This document shows positions 36,730 to 49,944 of a stretch of DNA of 64,000 nt, one piece after another. Where the stretch lies: positions 16,259,001 through 16,323,000 of the forward strand of contig JAUCBN010000006.1 of assembly GCA_035048815.1 (NCBI GenBank). Reading direction: 5' to 3'. Within the stretch, counting starts at the first letter, position 1. Each line of letters starts with the position of its first letter. The position numbers and the translations under genes were made by a program. Under the pieces are notes generated by a model, which had not been told where the DNA came from, made no database searches, and was given only the letters and a program-made list of their open reading frames with translations. This DNA is from Abelmoschus esculentus (lineage: Eukaryota; Streptophyta; Magnoliopsida; Malvales; Malvaceae).

Positions 36730-37000
36730 AATGTTGCCATTGAAAAACACAAGCTTAACATCCATCTTATGTAGCTCAAGATTAAAAGCAACAAGTGTCA
36801 AATTATTTTGAAAGAGTATTTCAGTATAACTTGAGAGAAAGTCTCCACAAAATCAATGCCTTCTTTTAAAGTATATCCTTTAAATGCAAGACATGTCTTA
36901 TACTTGTCTACATTATCATTGACATCCTTCTTGGTTTTAAATATTAATTTACAACTAATTGATTTCTATCCACTTTTGAGAGAAAACTTTATGGTTTGAT
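36730..37000 (-). pseudogene. Copia reverse transcriptase remnant
   Basis: Minus-strand pieces in more than one frame read KKDVNDNVDKYKTCLAFKGY, KEGIDFVETFSQV and LELHKMDVKLVFFNGN. They correspond to the copia motifs ..KARLVAKGFTQKEGIDY, ETFSPV and QMDVKTAFLNG. Stops and frame changes make it non-functional. The rest of the interior (35520-36730 and 37000-40160) is presumably worn gag-pol but cannot be assigned by eye. Confidence 0.7.
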
Positions 37001-40000
37001 AAAAATAACTGATTATGTTATTTTCTATCATTCCTTTATTATACATATTTTCTTGATGAAATACTAAGTAATAATCCTTAATAGTATTTCTTTTTTCTCT
37101 CATGAATATCTTTAAAGATATTTTTTAGATTGTTGAGTTTGTTCTTCTAAAAAATTAAGTACCTTATCTTGAATGAGAGTTGTTCAACATTGTTTTGCTG
37201 ATGTACTTTATTCACTTTTGATTAATGATAGGTGTAAAAACCTAAACATTATCAAAAGTGATAGTAGGAATTAAATTAATTTTCAATTCCTCCTTAACAA
37301 CAATGTATATAACCTTATTCTCCCTCCAAACTCAACATCCTAAAAAATAATTACAAATCTCTCATTAAAATAATCTTAATTGTGGGATCATAAACTTTAC
37401 AACCCATTGATCACTCAAAATAACCTAAGTAGTTGCTTATTTTTGAAGTTTAATTTTTTTTTTACATTTATTCTAGCTTATACAAAAGAATTAACACTTT
37501 ATAATTTATTGTTATTGCTTTTGAGCAGGACCCTTAGTAACTTCATTCTAACATATATTTTTTATTTCCCTTGTTCTTAGAGACACTAATCAAAGAGCAC
37601 TAACTGATTGAGTATTTTTATAATTATATTGCTTCAACTTTTCTTCCTCTTTAACACAATGAAAAATAATCTCATTTGAAGTTTATTTCTCCTTTAATAA
37701 TTGTAACTAATTTTGAATTAGTTAAACTGTATAGGAAGCTATATTAAAATTATAAGAACAAACAATTGTTATGAAGTTTGATCTTATGCGCCTTAAGTTT
37801 TGAAGCAATATAATATACTCCCTCACATTTCCTTGATCCTTATACTTCATAGATATCAAGTAAACCAAAAGTGATGTCATGTTAATCTTTAAAAAATTTA
37901 GTATTTTTTTCTCAATAGAAAACCCGTAGTATGAATAATTTCTTTAGATTTGTGCTCTTAAAAGTTTCTAAAATATTATACTTTATGATCATTAGACTTA
38001 TGCAACTTGAATAAACTCACCTCTCAAAAACTTATTTATGAATGCTTACCGCCGTGAAAGGTGCAAGTTGTTATTCACTAAGTGCAAGTTCTATGTTCAT
38101 ACCACTAAATATTATATATAAGTGTCTTTTCTATTTCTTAAAATTAATTTCACTAAATAAGTGTAGAATGTATTCAACAAATATTATAACAAAGATAAAA
38201 TACCTAAAAATAGAACAAAAATAAGTAAATAAACAAGCTCACATAAATATCCATAAGTAAACAATAAATTCAAAATAACGGCTAGTTTTCCTCAAGATAC
38301 CAAGCACAACATTAATATCAAGTCTTTGGACAATAATATTAACTGTAAACAGTACTCTTGATGTAGCAATCGAACATTGACAATAAATTATATCAAACAA
38401 TAGATTAATCTTTGGACTAACGTATTATTCACATAAAATACCATATAATTGTCACACATTTATCGCCATAGTTGTCGTTGTAATTCGACCAAATATTAAT
38501 TTTTCTTTGGGCCAATTAATAAACGCATGAATTACAAAGACCTATAATTATCTTAATATTTTAAGTAAAGTAATTGCACAAAAGCGGTCACTTTGGTGAC
38601 ATTATGTTTCGATTAATCTATTAAAATATTAGATATCCGAAGCCAAAATATGAATTTAATTGTTTCAAAATAATTTTCTTAATTTTATCTTTTACTCAAG
38701 ATAAAAGATAACCAAAGTAATAATAAATTTGAATAAAGGTAACCTCATCATAAGATATCGAACACTCTAATAATATTTTAAAAAAATATTAATTTGTAAG
38801 TAATATCTTCATGTAATAATCAAACATTGATAATAAGAACATGTTAAACAAAAAACTTCCTTTGGGCCGATTTATTGTTCACATATAAAACTGAATAATT
38901 ATCACATGTTTATTACCACAGATGCACATGTAACATTACTAATTATTAATCTTCCTTTGGGCCGATTAATATTAGCATAAACTGAATTACATGCACAAAA
39001 ACTTCTATATTTTAAAATAAAATAATTTCCACAATAAAGATCATTTTGGTGACTTAATGCTTCAATTAATTTATCTTAAAATATATGACATAAATATATC
39101 AATATTCAAACTTAATATTTATAACAACCAAAGTTAAAATTTCTGATAACACTTGAGTTTTCAAAATAAACCAAATTAAGGTTGTCTTAATTGGGCTATT
39201 AGAATCCAAATAACCAAAATCTTTTACTGTTCTTCCAAAAATTCTTTAAATATGTTTTTACCAAAACTAAATTTGATCAAAACAATTAATCTTTAACTAA
39301 AAACAAAATACAAAAATATCATACAAATGAGTAATTCATATAATAATTACTTGAAACTTTAATATACTCATAATAATATAATAATCAAAAATAAATTTTT
39401 GATCAAACCGAATTGAATATATCAATATCAAATATATATTCTACAATCCAAAATATGTGATCAAAACTAAATGCTAAATAAATTAACCAAGTAAATTACA
39501 TAAAGTAACAATATACTTTAAAAGTAACATGCCGAAAGAACATTCAATCATAACTTAATAGCTAACATGAATATAATTTTTTTGAATCGTGATAAATTTA
39601 TCACGACAAAGCCCAAATTAATTAAAATTTTCTTTATTACTAATGATCAAAACTAAAATTTTGATCTAATCGAATTTAACTTAATACCCAATGATCAAAA
39701 CTAAAATTTTGATCCAACCAAATTAAACATATAATTTAAATAAAATATATTTAAATATATATTTCATAAAAATAAAGTAAATTGCTATTATCGAAGTAAT
39801 TGGAATCCAAACTTAAAATTTAATTTCCAATTAATAGCAACCCAAAAAAATTAAATAAATTTTTATGCGGACAAAATCTAATCTTCATATAAATCTAGAT
39901 TGATTTCTATGATTTCTTAATTAATCGATTCAAACTCATGGAGGTAAAACCAAACTGAATCCACAGAAATTTATATTTATCGTAAAACAATTAATGTTAA

Positions 40001-40180
40001 TCCATTGGAAAAGGAAAAACAACCGGATTGGCGAAAAACCAAAATCAAATCATAGAAAACAAAATTAAACAATTTGTTCTTAAAATACGATAAACATATA
40101 ATTTAATTTCATACGATTAATTATAAAACTAAAAACTTATGATCTCAATGAATCGACATAATTCTGGCACTGATGCCACT

Positions 40181-40621
40181 TGTTAGAATTAAAATATATT
40201 CAATACGAATATAAACCTAAGATCTATATATCAAATCATAAAGAACAATAAAATAAATAAACTGAATGCGAAAACGTATCTGAATTAATCGATAGAGTTT
40301 TTCCAAAGGGTTTGATCTTCCAAAAAGTTAGGTTTTCTCTTGCGGCACAACTCTCAGACGGGAAAAAGAGATATGCAAGTTGACCTAATTCTTGGGGACC
40401 ATAACCCATTTATATAGTTGATTTAATAACCAACTAGTAGTTGATTTAATAACCAACTATTAAGTATTTATAATTTTGCCCCTTATCAAATTATAAATAC
40501 ACTTTATGGTATCTACACTTTTAATTTCATGATAATTTAATACTTATAACACGTATAAAATAATTGATCAGTTAATTATGTGTTAAACTTTATAATAACA
40601 ATATAATAACAATATATATTA
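40181..40621 (-). repeat. 5' LTR of the copia element, truncated
   Basis: Matches 35053 onward until about ..TATATATTATA, after which the left copy continues (CATATGTGCCC..) but this copy changes to unrelated sequence. On the element's own strand this removes the first 50 or so bases of U3. Confidence 0.78.
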
Positions 40622-40867
40622 TAGAAAGACAGAGTTCTAATAAGTCACCATAAGATAAGCTTAAACCTTGTTTTCCTCAAATAAATATATAAATTGCATG
40701 GAAACTTGCATACGTGTCAGCCAGGGTAAGCTCTACGTGCCACCTTTCTCCACCTTCATACTCGACAGACTCAGTTTGCAAGCTAAACAAATCCAAATGA
40801 AATCTTCTATTGCTCTCTCCATCGCTTTCTCTGTAAAATTGGTACATTTCGTCTGAAAGCAATATTT

Positions 40868-41762
40868 ATGCCTGTTAAAACATGGTTGCAGTTGGTAAAG
40901 GCCGCAATTTCCTTGAAATCAGTGCTTTGGGCAGTTGCTCTTGCATCTCTTCCTTACAGAATGTTGGCTGCCTTGAAGAGGGAAAGGCTGGTTAGTTTCA
41001 ATATACCACCTGCTTGATTTGTACAATAATTAAAAACTAGTTCCTTGACTTGCTTGTAAGTCTTCTTGTCTGTTGTCATCTTTATACTTGATATAAGAAG
41101 CATGCTCTTGTTTTCAGCTGGAACAACATGTACAAGAAATGCAGTTCGAGTTGGAGACTCTTGTTTGGGACAGGAAGAAGCTTAAGGAACATCTCCAAGC
41201 AGCTGTTAGAGAAAGCAGAATCATGGAGTCGATGTTAATCAAACTTGAAGGGGAACATGACAAGGCTGTTGCCAGGATTGAACCATTGTCCATGTAGAAG
41301 TTTCTGCATTGCTTGTAGCTTTGAGCATATACTGAAAATAATGTGCTCCCTACCAGTTGCAGGATTTAAAAGATGAAAACCTTCGGCTGAAAGAAGTTCA
41401 GGAAAAGCAACATGGAGTCATAGAGATAATCATGTCATTTTCTACCGTGTTGCCTCATTGATTTCTAGTTATAAGGGGAGTAATACTGAAATGTTCGATT
41501 TATTAAAAGCTTCCTCTTCCCCAAGCAGATCCATGGAACTATCTTCACTGTTGTAGGCATGACACTTAAAAGTGTTGTTCAGTTCTTCTTCAGTATAAAG
41601 AACAAACCTGGTTCTGATGCAGTTGCTCTCTTGAGTTTCAATTGGTTCATAGTTGGGACACTCAGTTATCCAGCACTGCCGAAGGTGACCCGTATGCTGG
41701 CTCCACTGACCTTGAGCCTCGTGATCCGAGTAGCGAGCTGGCTTGGTATCTCATTCAACTAG
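40868..41762 (+). pseudogene. Small coiled-coil protein gene, apparently damaged
   Basis: I do not know this family's function. Exon A (40868-40990, 41 codons) begins MPVKTWLQLVKAAISLKSVL; GT-AG splicing joins it in phase to exon B (from 41118: LEQHVQEMQFELETLVWDRK..), a charged coiled coil. Exon B then runs into TAG at 41295 (..ARIEPLSM) with no good in-phase donor. Further downstream, a segment after AG at 41356 reads LQDLKDENLRLKEVQEKQ. A last segment (41557-41762) encodes MTLKSVVQFFFSIKNK and GTLSYPALPKVTRMLAP before TAG. These pieces look like one ancestral small membrane/coiled-coil protein whose splicing or frame is broken in the middle. Alternatively the protein simply ends at 41297 (about 100 residues). 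The truncated copia element ends 246 bp upstream, next to the presumed promoter. Confidence 0.55.
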
Positions 41763-44700
41763 CTTTATATCCCACGGGGTTTCATTGACAAGTGTTCTCC
41801 ATAGCTTGTAAGGTAAAGTTTTTTCATATTTTCTTGCTTGTTTCTGCTTGCTCTTACGGATTTAACCTCAGACATTTCAACAAGCTTCTGTTACCATGTG
41901 AACTTGTATGATGGTGTCACGAATGATGGACACAGGGAAGAGACATATAAAGGATACAAAGTCTGTCTCTTAACCGTCTTTTTATTAGTATTTCTACTTT
42001 AAATTAGTATATTTAGGATTTACAGAATCATAAATAGAATGTAGAGTATTAAGATGTAAAAAAATAAAAATTAGAGTTTAAAACTCAATTAAAAGACAAA
42101 AAAATTTTACTCCTATAAGAAAAATAATTTGTTATAATATAATTAAATATATTTAAATATTTAATATTTATTCTATAAAGTATACTCTCAATCATTAGAT
42201 ATTGTTCACTCAATTATTATGTTGATAGTGTTACTGCTCGAATTCATGACCTCCAAGAATAACGGTTGTTCCTTTAACTATTAAAATAAGATGGTTTGTA
42301 CATGGATAAAAATATTTTGAATAATATAAGTCCAATACCGAAATTATAAGCTAAAAAATTATTACTTTCTTCCTATCAGTTAAAATTAGAATTTTTTTTC
42401 CACTTTAATTTTTTAGACTAAATATAATAATTAAAAATGGATTATAGATTAGGACAGCCGGTAAGACATATGTAATTATATTAGTGGTATTTATCTTTAA
42501 GAACTTTTATGCTAATATTTTTATTTAATATTAAATTTTATAGAGCATTTTTAGCCTCTTAATTAAAATTTTAAATAATGAATATTAGACATTAAATGGT
42601 AACAACTAACAAGTCAAAAAATAACGGCTCTGGACTTTTTAACTTACGATAACCAAAACATAATTATTAATTAGAGTTTTAATTTTCGTGAAATTTGAAT
42701 TTAAGGTTTAAAATATTTATAATAAATTATAACATAAATATATTATTTAATTATAGATAATTTTTTATTTTTAGCTTTATTTGTGTTTCGATAATAGAAT
42801 TTTTATCGTTCATATGAGAAAATTTTGATTATTTTTTACTTCATTAATTTTAATCTCACAATTTTCAATTATTTTTTTCATATAATTATCATTATTAAAA
42901 AATTAATCATAAATCGAAAAGAAAATACGGTGATATTACACTTTGTTTATACAGGAGGACAATAATAACTTTAAAAATAAAATAGAACTAATATAAGTAT
43001 ATTTTTTAAAATTTTAATATTATAATTGAATTAGGTAGATAAAAAAAAAAGTTTTTACCTCCCTTGTATATTTTAATATCTACTAAAATATAAAAATAAA
43101 ATTAATATTTAACATAAAATTTCTGATCATTACAGGTCAGTGCTGATTTTATAATTGATAAATTAAAACATATTAAAATATTTGTTGTCCGAAATCCCAA
43201 AAATCCAAATATGGTCCATACATGATATAAATATAGTCTACTTTACTGTAAGATTATAATTTACTATTTCAGTGTAGTAAATGAAATGATCTACTAGAAT
43301 GGATGCAGTGTACAGGAAGAGGTAAATCCATGCAAGCTATATTGATTTGTTTTGCTTGGTGCAGTCTAAATTATTATCTATGGCATAAACGAAATTTTAG
43401 GAACCACGGAAGATAACCGAGGACAGCCTGGGATGTTTATACTAAAATAAAAAATGACATTCATGCTCGAATTATTAGATGTAATAGATTGAAAAGTTTA
43501 AACAGAACTATAACTTTTAAATGAAGGTTTTGTTAGCGAACATATTTGTATAAAGATTTGAAAGGTATATACATCTTACATAATTATTGTATGAAGATTT
43601 ATTAGATAAATAAAATTCAATTTATCGAAAAAGAAATCTCAAAAATCCTCTGCCGGTTCTTTTCTTTCTCTTTTATCTCCATGACTCTCACGTTGCCTTT
43701 GGAAACTATTCGAACATGCTCGTACTGTATCTCGGCGTCGGCCTGCGACTGACATGTGCATCTCTTTATTGTAAACGACAGTCTTAAAAAAAATTAAAAA
43801 TTATAAAAAATTTAATATTTATTAAAAATTTATCTTTTATAAGAAAAATTAATATATATAAATTATTATATTTATTTTATAAAAAAACGGTTTATAAATA
43901 AAAAATTATAATTTTTATAAAAAATTCAGTATATATTAAAAATATATACAAAAATTTTATAATTTTTATTAAAAATGATACTATTATTTTTAACCGTTTT
44001 TAAAGATATCATTTTCTAGAACTTTCCACTGACAATTTTTTTTAGCTTTAGAATAAAATTTAGGTTCCATTCACCACAGTTTTTTTGACGAGTGTTTAAA
44101 CGTTAAAAAAATAATATTAAAGATTTATTGGTGATCATGGATGTTCATCGTATTCTATTTTATATATATTCGAATTTCGGTATAAAAAATTATAATCCTT
44201 ATTTAATAAAAAAAACGATGAATAAAATATGTCGGCAAGTAAATAAGTGTTACTCTAATTTTTCTTGATTTTACATTTTAAATGAATATTTTTAATAATT
44301 AATTTTTAAATTTATTAAAAAATAACTATTTATAAAAAAATTACGTTAAAAAATCTCTACCAACAAACCTAGTTTTTAACCATGAGATAAATGTACAAAT
44401 TACATCTCTGTGTTTTTAACCATGAGATAAATGTACTAACAATATTTAAAACATAAATATATTTAAAAAAAATCTGTTCGAAGTAGTTATTTTTTAATTT
44501 CAAAGCTTTTGAACAGTAGCAGAGAGGAGTATTAAAAATGAAAAAAAAGTAAAATATATTGTTGATCACGAATTATTTAGGGATATTAATTTTAATTATT
44601 GAATTATAAAACTCATTAATAAGAAAATTAAATTTATTAAATTAATCTATTTTGATATCGATGTTGAATTTTTAATGAAAGGATAACGAATTGTTGATGT

Positions 44701-46250
44701 GATAATTAACCGAAATTTATAAAATTATTCATTTAGTTATTGTTATTTATCTACCGTATCAATTTGCTATTAATTTTAATTTAATTAAATAAAATTAATT
44801 ATTCAATCAGATAATGATATATGTCACCAGACTAATTAAAATTTATATAATTATAGATTTAATTTATGTTATTTATCATATTAATTTACTATTAATTTTA
44901 ATTTAATCAATAATAATACATGTCATCGTCTGATAAAAAAATTTAAAAAAAAAGAATTTATAATATTCTAAACCCACAACTTGACGGAGAAATACCTTTA
45001 CCCCTATATCAATTATCCTATGTGAAATAATTTACACAATTTAATATATATATATCGATAAATTTAACTCAAAATTTATAGTAGTCTGAAGAACTGTACT
45101 GTATTAAAAAAGCTTTTAATTTTAAAAAAAAATAATTAAACTTTTAAATATTTTGTACTCAATTAAGTTTTTGAGCTGAAATATTTAATCAATTAAACTT
45201 TTGAATCAAGAAATTAAATCAATTAAGTATTTTAATCGGTTTTGATTATTAAATCTTGATAATTTTTTAAATATTATTAGAACATGATACAATACAATTC
45301 TATCATATTGTATTTAAAATTTTTAAAAAGTATTTTTCTACAAAATTTATAGGTTTTTAGAATTTTTATAATATTTAAAGAATTTTTTAAATAAAATAAA
45401 AATTCAAAAAAATATCAAGTGAAAACACTGTGATACGACGCATTGTAACATTGGATCAAAAAAGATTATTCAAATTTAATGGTCAAAATTGGTTAAAAAG
45501 CTTAATTGATTACATTTCTTTGTTCAATGATTTAACTGTGTACAAAAAAATTTAAGTGCTTAATTGATTTTTTTTTGAAAAAAATTTAAGGGTTTCTTCG
45601 ACTCTTAAGTCAATATAAATAAAGTTAAATCGATTTTAAAAAATATTTGATATAACAGACTAGATTTAAATTGATTCAATTTATTAAATCAATAAAACAT
45701 ATTTAAACATTTTCTAAATATATTTTCTTTAATTAGATTTATATATGTAAAATGTTCAATCTAACTCGTTTTAAATATAAAAAATATCTAAATGTATTAT
45801 TTTATAATATTTGTTGCATTATATGATATATATTAAATGATACAGTTCATTTCAAAATGAATAATTCAGTACAACGTAAGGAATATGTTTTATTAAATTA
45901 AAATTAAATTAATATAATAAATAAAGAATACATATAATAACAATGATAAAATAAATTAATAACAATGATAAAATAAATTAATTTAATAAATTTATAATTT
46001 AATAACCAAAATAAATATCTCTAAATCATTTGCTTTAAGTTCCAGTGTAGACAGTGAGACTTTCCCTCTTGTTATCTCACAGACCGGAGTCACTTTGGAC
46101 ACGTGGAAAGAAGAAACTGGTCTGTTGTGATTATAAATAACAGGTAAAAATGGCAAAATCAAGCTCAGTGATAGGGTTGTAGAAATAGTACTAGTTATAG
46201 ACTTATAGTTGTCATGGAGTAGCCATTTCCCCAAAACCAACCATTTCGGT
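41763..46250. other. AT-rich intergenic sequence
   Basis: 4.5 kb of mostly A/T sequence with no supportable gene. A phrase (ACCATGAGATAAATGTAC) is repeated at about 44380 and 44420, a short local duplication. A worn inverted-repeat element similar to 29577-30361 may occupy about 45095-45610. Confidence 0.5.
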
Positions 46251-46580
46251 GAAGGGAAAAAAGGAGGTAGAGATTGATTCAGTTACCGGCGGTCTCTAAT
46301 TCGCTTGGTGCAGGTCGGGAACTGATTCACTCTTCCTTAATATTTGATTTTGATTTTCAAGCCTGATGGCGGACAGTGATTGGAGGAAGCACGAATCGGA
46401 TCCCGCCTTGCATCAACTGAATCGGTGACCGCGGTGAGGTTGCGTTCATCTTGCCTTTTCTTCTGTCTTTTTCGGCCTATGATTTCAGATCTCAGGTTAG
46501 ATTTAGTCTTTATTGCGTGCTTTAGTTGCCTTTTTAATCATTATGGTTATCACTTATCAGTACTATTGATTTGCTTCTGA
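46251..46580 (+). other. Possible orphan 5' exon of an unknown gene
   Basis: A GC-richer island in AT-rich DNA. It contains an ATG at 46366 with a 20-codon frame starting MADSDWRKHE and ending in TGA at 46428, followed by a pyrimidine-rich, intron-like stretch. It looks like the leader and first exon of a host gene or a captured fragment, but nothing downstream continues it. Identity unknown. Confidence 0.25.
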
Positions 46581-48490
46581 ATCTTTAGATTTGGATTGAT
46601 TTTAGCTTGATCGGTATTGTTTTGGTTTATCTTATTACTGGTTCTTTCACTGAAAATACAAGATTCTAGGTTCTAAGTTCTGTTAGTTTGTCCCTGCATT
46701 TTTTTCCAGCCATTACCATGGTAGCGTTTTAGGAGATAAATATCAGTTGTCAGAATCATACTTTTGTAGATATAGATATTCTTTCAGATTAGATCATTTA
46801 TTTCCAACCTTCAATAGCCCAAAAGAATACAAATTAAGTCTATTCTGTTTCTTGTTTACATATTTGGCAGTTCATCTGGAATCTGAATTGATTTCCTGTA
46901 TTAACTCTAGATTCCTATTTCCTGGCTCCTAATTTTAAGCAAGCAGTTTATTGTTTATCAAGTCATTTAAAGGCCTCAGCTAGTATTTTATCAGACACAT
47001 AGATAAACAATAAGGATTATAAGTTATAATTAGCCTTTTAAGTTTAAGGTTAGAATTAAAACATTATCTTTAAGCATAATATAAGCGAGATTATATTTTA
47101 ATACATAAACTGTATTAAAAAAATCTTAACCCTAACACCCTAACAATTTAAACTTTAACCCTAAATTTTAAATTTTAATCATAAATTTAAAATTTTACAT
47201 CCTACGACTTGAATCCTAAACTTTAACTTAAATTTTTGGAACCTAAAATTAAAAGAACTCTATAAATTTAAACAACTTTATATATCAAAGTATTTCTCGT
47301 CCGTAGAATATTTCCGGCGTCATTGTTAGTACTATTTTATTGAATTAAGAGAGAAACCAAGAGTGGTGCTGAATTCGATTTAGCTCATTAAGAATTTATC
47401 GAGTTTTTGTTTAAATAATTTTTAATGAGTTCAAATAATTTTAAGGTTTAGGGTGATTTTATGATTTAAAGATTAGGTTTTTGATTTAAAGTTTAGGACT
47501 TATATTTAGGATCTATGTTTTAGAATTTTATGTTTAGAAATTTATATTTTAAATTTAAAAAATTAATATATATATATTATTTTTTTTATTTTCTCGTAAG
47601 ATTTTTTTATTCAGATATCAATTAGTTCGATTCAGTTCATTAAAAATTCGAAATTAGTTACAGCTCGAATTAAATTCAATTGAAGTGTTGGCCGAATTTT
47701 AACAGATTCGAACGTCTTATTAGCATTTGAAATGACTAGATTCTGCTCTATCTTTTCTTCTTGGTACTGTTTTGTCTCATGTTTATAATATTATTAAAAT
47801 TTTACTTAGTTAAGAAGTTGTATTACTTGAAGTTCAATCTTACCGGTAGAAACAAGGATGGATTGAAGAGATACGATCGCACCTATTAAAAATTTTAAAT
47901 TATCATATAATTTAAGTAGTTTTTAATATGTTCATCGTTAATTTTGTGTTACATTACCTAAATCTTTAATATAACTTTTAATAATCCGCATTCAACTTTA
48001 AATTTTTCGTTCGTCTCTGGCCAGAAACATTCGTATTCATTGAGGATTAACTTATGTCTTTTCTAATTCAAGTGCTGGTTGTTTGATTCCTCTAGGCACC
48101 AATTTTCTTGTTTTTTTGCTGGGTGTATAATGTTTGTATCAGAATTCTTTCGAGAAGGCATTTACATTTATTATCAGATCTATAATTCCTACGCCTTATG
48201 GTCTTATTGATTACTGATGGGTACATAGTTTAATATTAAATAAAAATAAAGTTTTTATAACTAATATTATATAGTTCAATATCCTTTATTTTCTCGCATT
48301 AAAAAATAGTAAACTAATAAAATAGCATGATAATTTTATCTACTAAAAAATTAGTACGAAATATTAAATAAAAATTGGATAAATTATCAAAATGGTCGCT
48401 TATGTTTTTTATTATAGAGTTATTTTTTATCATTAAACCTTAAGAGGGTTGATCTATCATAATAAAAAACAAATAAATTACATAAATAAT
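46581..48490. other. Intergenic or intron-like sequence
   Basis: No exon recognised. Parts are AT-rich low-complexity (47040-47290 and 47430-47600, with TTTAGGTTTAG/CCCTAAA-like runs) and one part is an eroded ATTCGA repeat (47600-47720). Confidence 0.4.
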
Positions 48491-48569
48491 CACTAAACTA
48501 TTAATTTAATCTTATTTTTACCATCTAAATAAAAATAAATTATATAATTACACATTTAATCGTTCATAT

Positions 48570-48734
48570 TTATATATTTTTTGTTTTTTTCTCTCCTCCT
48601 CCCAGCAGAGCCACCATATTGTCACCCATTCTCTCATAGAAACTCATTAATTCATCAGCCAAAGGATCATTGAGGTCTAGTTTTGAGGAATCCTTAATCC
48701 CTAAAGCATGAAGCTGGCTTCCAAGATCAGCCAT
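48570..48734 (-). pseudogene. Captured exon fragment, unknown gene
   Basis: A 54-codon minus-strand frame starts MADLGSQLHALGIKDSSKLD and continues DPLADELMSFYERMGDNMV before running out in A-rich sequence. The first 47 codons have normal plant coding composition, unlike the surroundings, and then stop abruptly. This suggests a first exon copied without the rest of its gene. I do not recognise the parent. Confidence 0.45.
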
Positions 48735-48842
48735 TAATCAAATTCAAATAAGTAATACATAGACGTTACCATTTTCATAAAACCTCACATGTTATATTTG
48801 CTCCAACAACATCTGGCCATTCTCATTTCCACATAACACTAA

Positions 48843-49042
48843 GGAGAAATTATATCATGGGTCAGTCCCACCACGTAATCCATGAGACCAACCAATAATA
48901 ATTATCCACCTCATTATTTTTTATTTTTTAAAGTGAAGAGAGAAAAAAATATGACATGGAAAAATTGATAAAGTGGGTAGTTATCATTGGTTGGTCCCAT
49001 GGATGACGTGGTGGGATTGACCCATAATATAATTTTTCCACT
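48843..49042. mobile_element. Hairpin MITE, about 200 bp
   Basis: GAAATTATATCATGGGTCAG and GACCCATAATATAATTTTT are inverted partners. Complementarity spans at least 60 bp per arm (TCCCACCACGTAATCCATG.. with ..ATGGATGACGTGGTGGGA; ACCAACCAATAATAATTA with TAGTTATCATTGGTTGGT). It is compact, non-coding and symmetrical. Confidence 0.72.
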
Positions 49043-49175
49043 TGAAGAGAGGAGGTTGAGGTGGCGGTTAACGGGGTTTTTGAAGAAACTTAAATTACGA
49101 AAGATTAAATGTATAATTATATAAATTATATTTATTTCAGTGATTACGATATAATTGAACTAATAGTTTAAAAAC

Positions 49176-49761
49176 AATTTAACAATAATAATAGTTTTTT
49201 TAATAAAAACAATTAGTTTTATTTAAAATAATAAAATCTAAAATTACAATATGATTTACGACTATCATTGTAAACTAAATACAAAATTTATATATATATT
49301 TTTTATAATATTAACACTGGACACTTTACATCATATAAAAACTATACATAAAAAAATTTAGAACTCAATAAAAAAATCAAACAAAATCATAAATACTAAT
49401 AACTCTGATTTCATTAATAAAAAATTAAAAATATTAAACTATTAAAAGACTACCACCAAAACCCGTAAATTCAATTTTTACTCTTACGTTTCAAAACCAA
49501 CATTAAAGTAATTCATTAGTAACCCGGGACGGAACTCTTATTTAATTTTTTTAAAAATTATCTTTTTTTTTTTATAAATTTACTCATTTACTTTTAAACA
49601 TTTATATTTTGTTCTCTTAACTTCAAATCTTAGTTTTATCCCTGTTAGTGACCCAAAAGAAGACTTGAATCCGTACCACAGAAAGTATCTTATGCTGAGA
49701 CCTTGTATGTTACGCATTCCAATCCGTATTCCCCTCGTGTTTGGTACTTTGTTGGTGGTGC
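49176..49761. other. Intergenic sequence with a MITE fragment
   Basis: AT-rich. About 49524-49645 carries a partial copy of the 24491-24660 family (GGGACGGAAC..TTTATATTTTG..AAATCTTAG). Confidence 0.45.
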
Positions 49762-49944
49762 CTGGTGGACGGCAAAATTATTTAAATAACACATTTTTAT
49801 TATTTAAATTCAAAAATATACCCCTTCCAACTTTAATGACAAATCTATACCCCTGTCAGAACACGTAGAAAGAAGTCTCTACCTGCACAAAGCGGTTGAT
49901 TTGGCATCCCTTGACACATAAGTCATTAATTATAATATGGATAA

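Larger units (their letters stand above)
35053..40621 (-). mobile_element. Decayed Ty1/copia retrotransposon with truncated 5' LTR
   Basis: Two similar LTRs (35053-35519 and 40181-40621) flank a 4.7 kb AT-rich interior. Minus-strand orientation follows from three signs. The LTR begins TGTTGTATT and ends TTCTAACA on that strand. An AAGTGGAAGAT purine tract precedes the left LTR. AGTGGCATCAGTGCCAGA, like the initiator-Met tRNA primer site TGGTATCAGAGCC, follows the right LTR. A copia RT fragment is recognisable in the interior. The right LTR stops about 50 bp short of the start present in the left copy, so the element was truncated there and no target duplication can be tested. Confidence 0.82.
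48495..49175. mobile_element. Inverted-repeat element carrying a gene fragment
   Basis: AAACTATTAATTTAAT..AATTATATAATTACACATTTAATC (48495-48562) has an inverted partner at about 49105-49172 (..GATTAAATGTATAATTATATAAATT..). Between them lie a GC-richer coding fragment (48570-48734) and a hairpin MITE. The arrangement resembles a Pack-type element that captured host sequence. Outer boundaries and target duplication were not found. Confidence 0.45.

Noticed and set aside
46366..46428. Mediator MED15-type start (MADSDWR..)
   Set aside because: Only a few residues resemble it and the frame stops after 20 codons; kept only as an unknown fragment.
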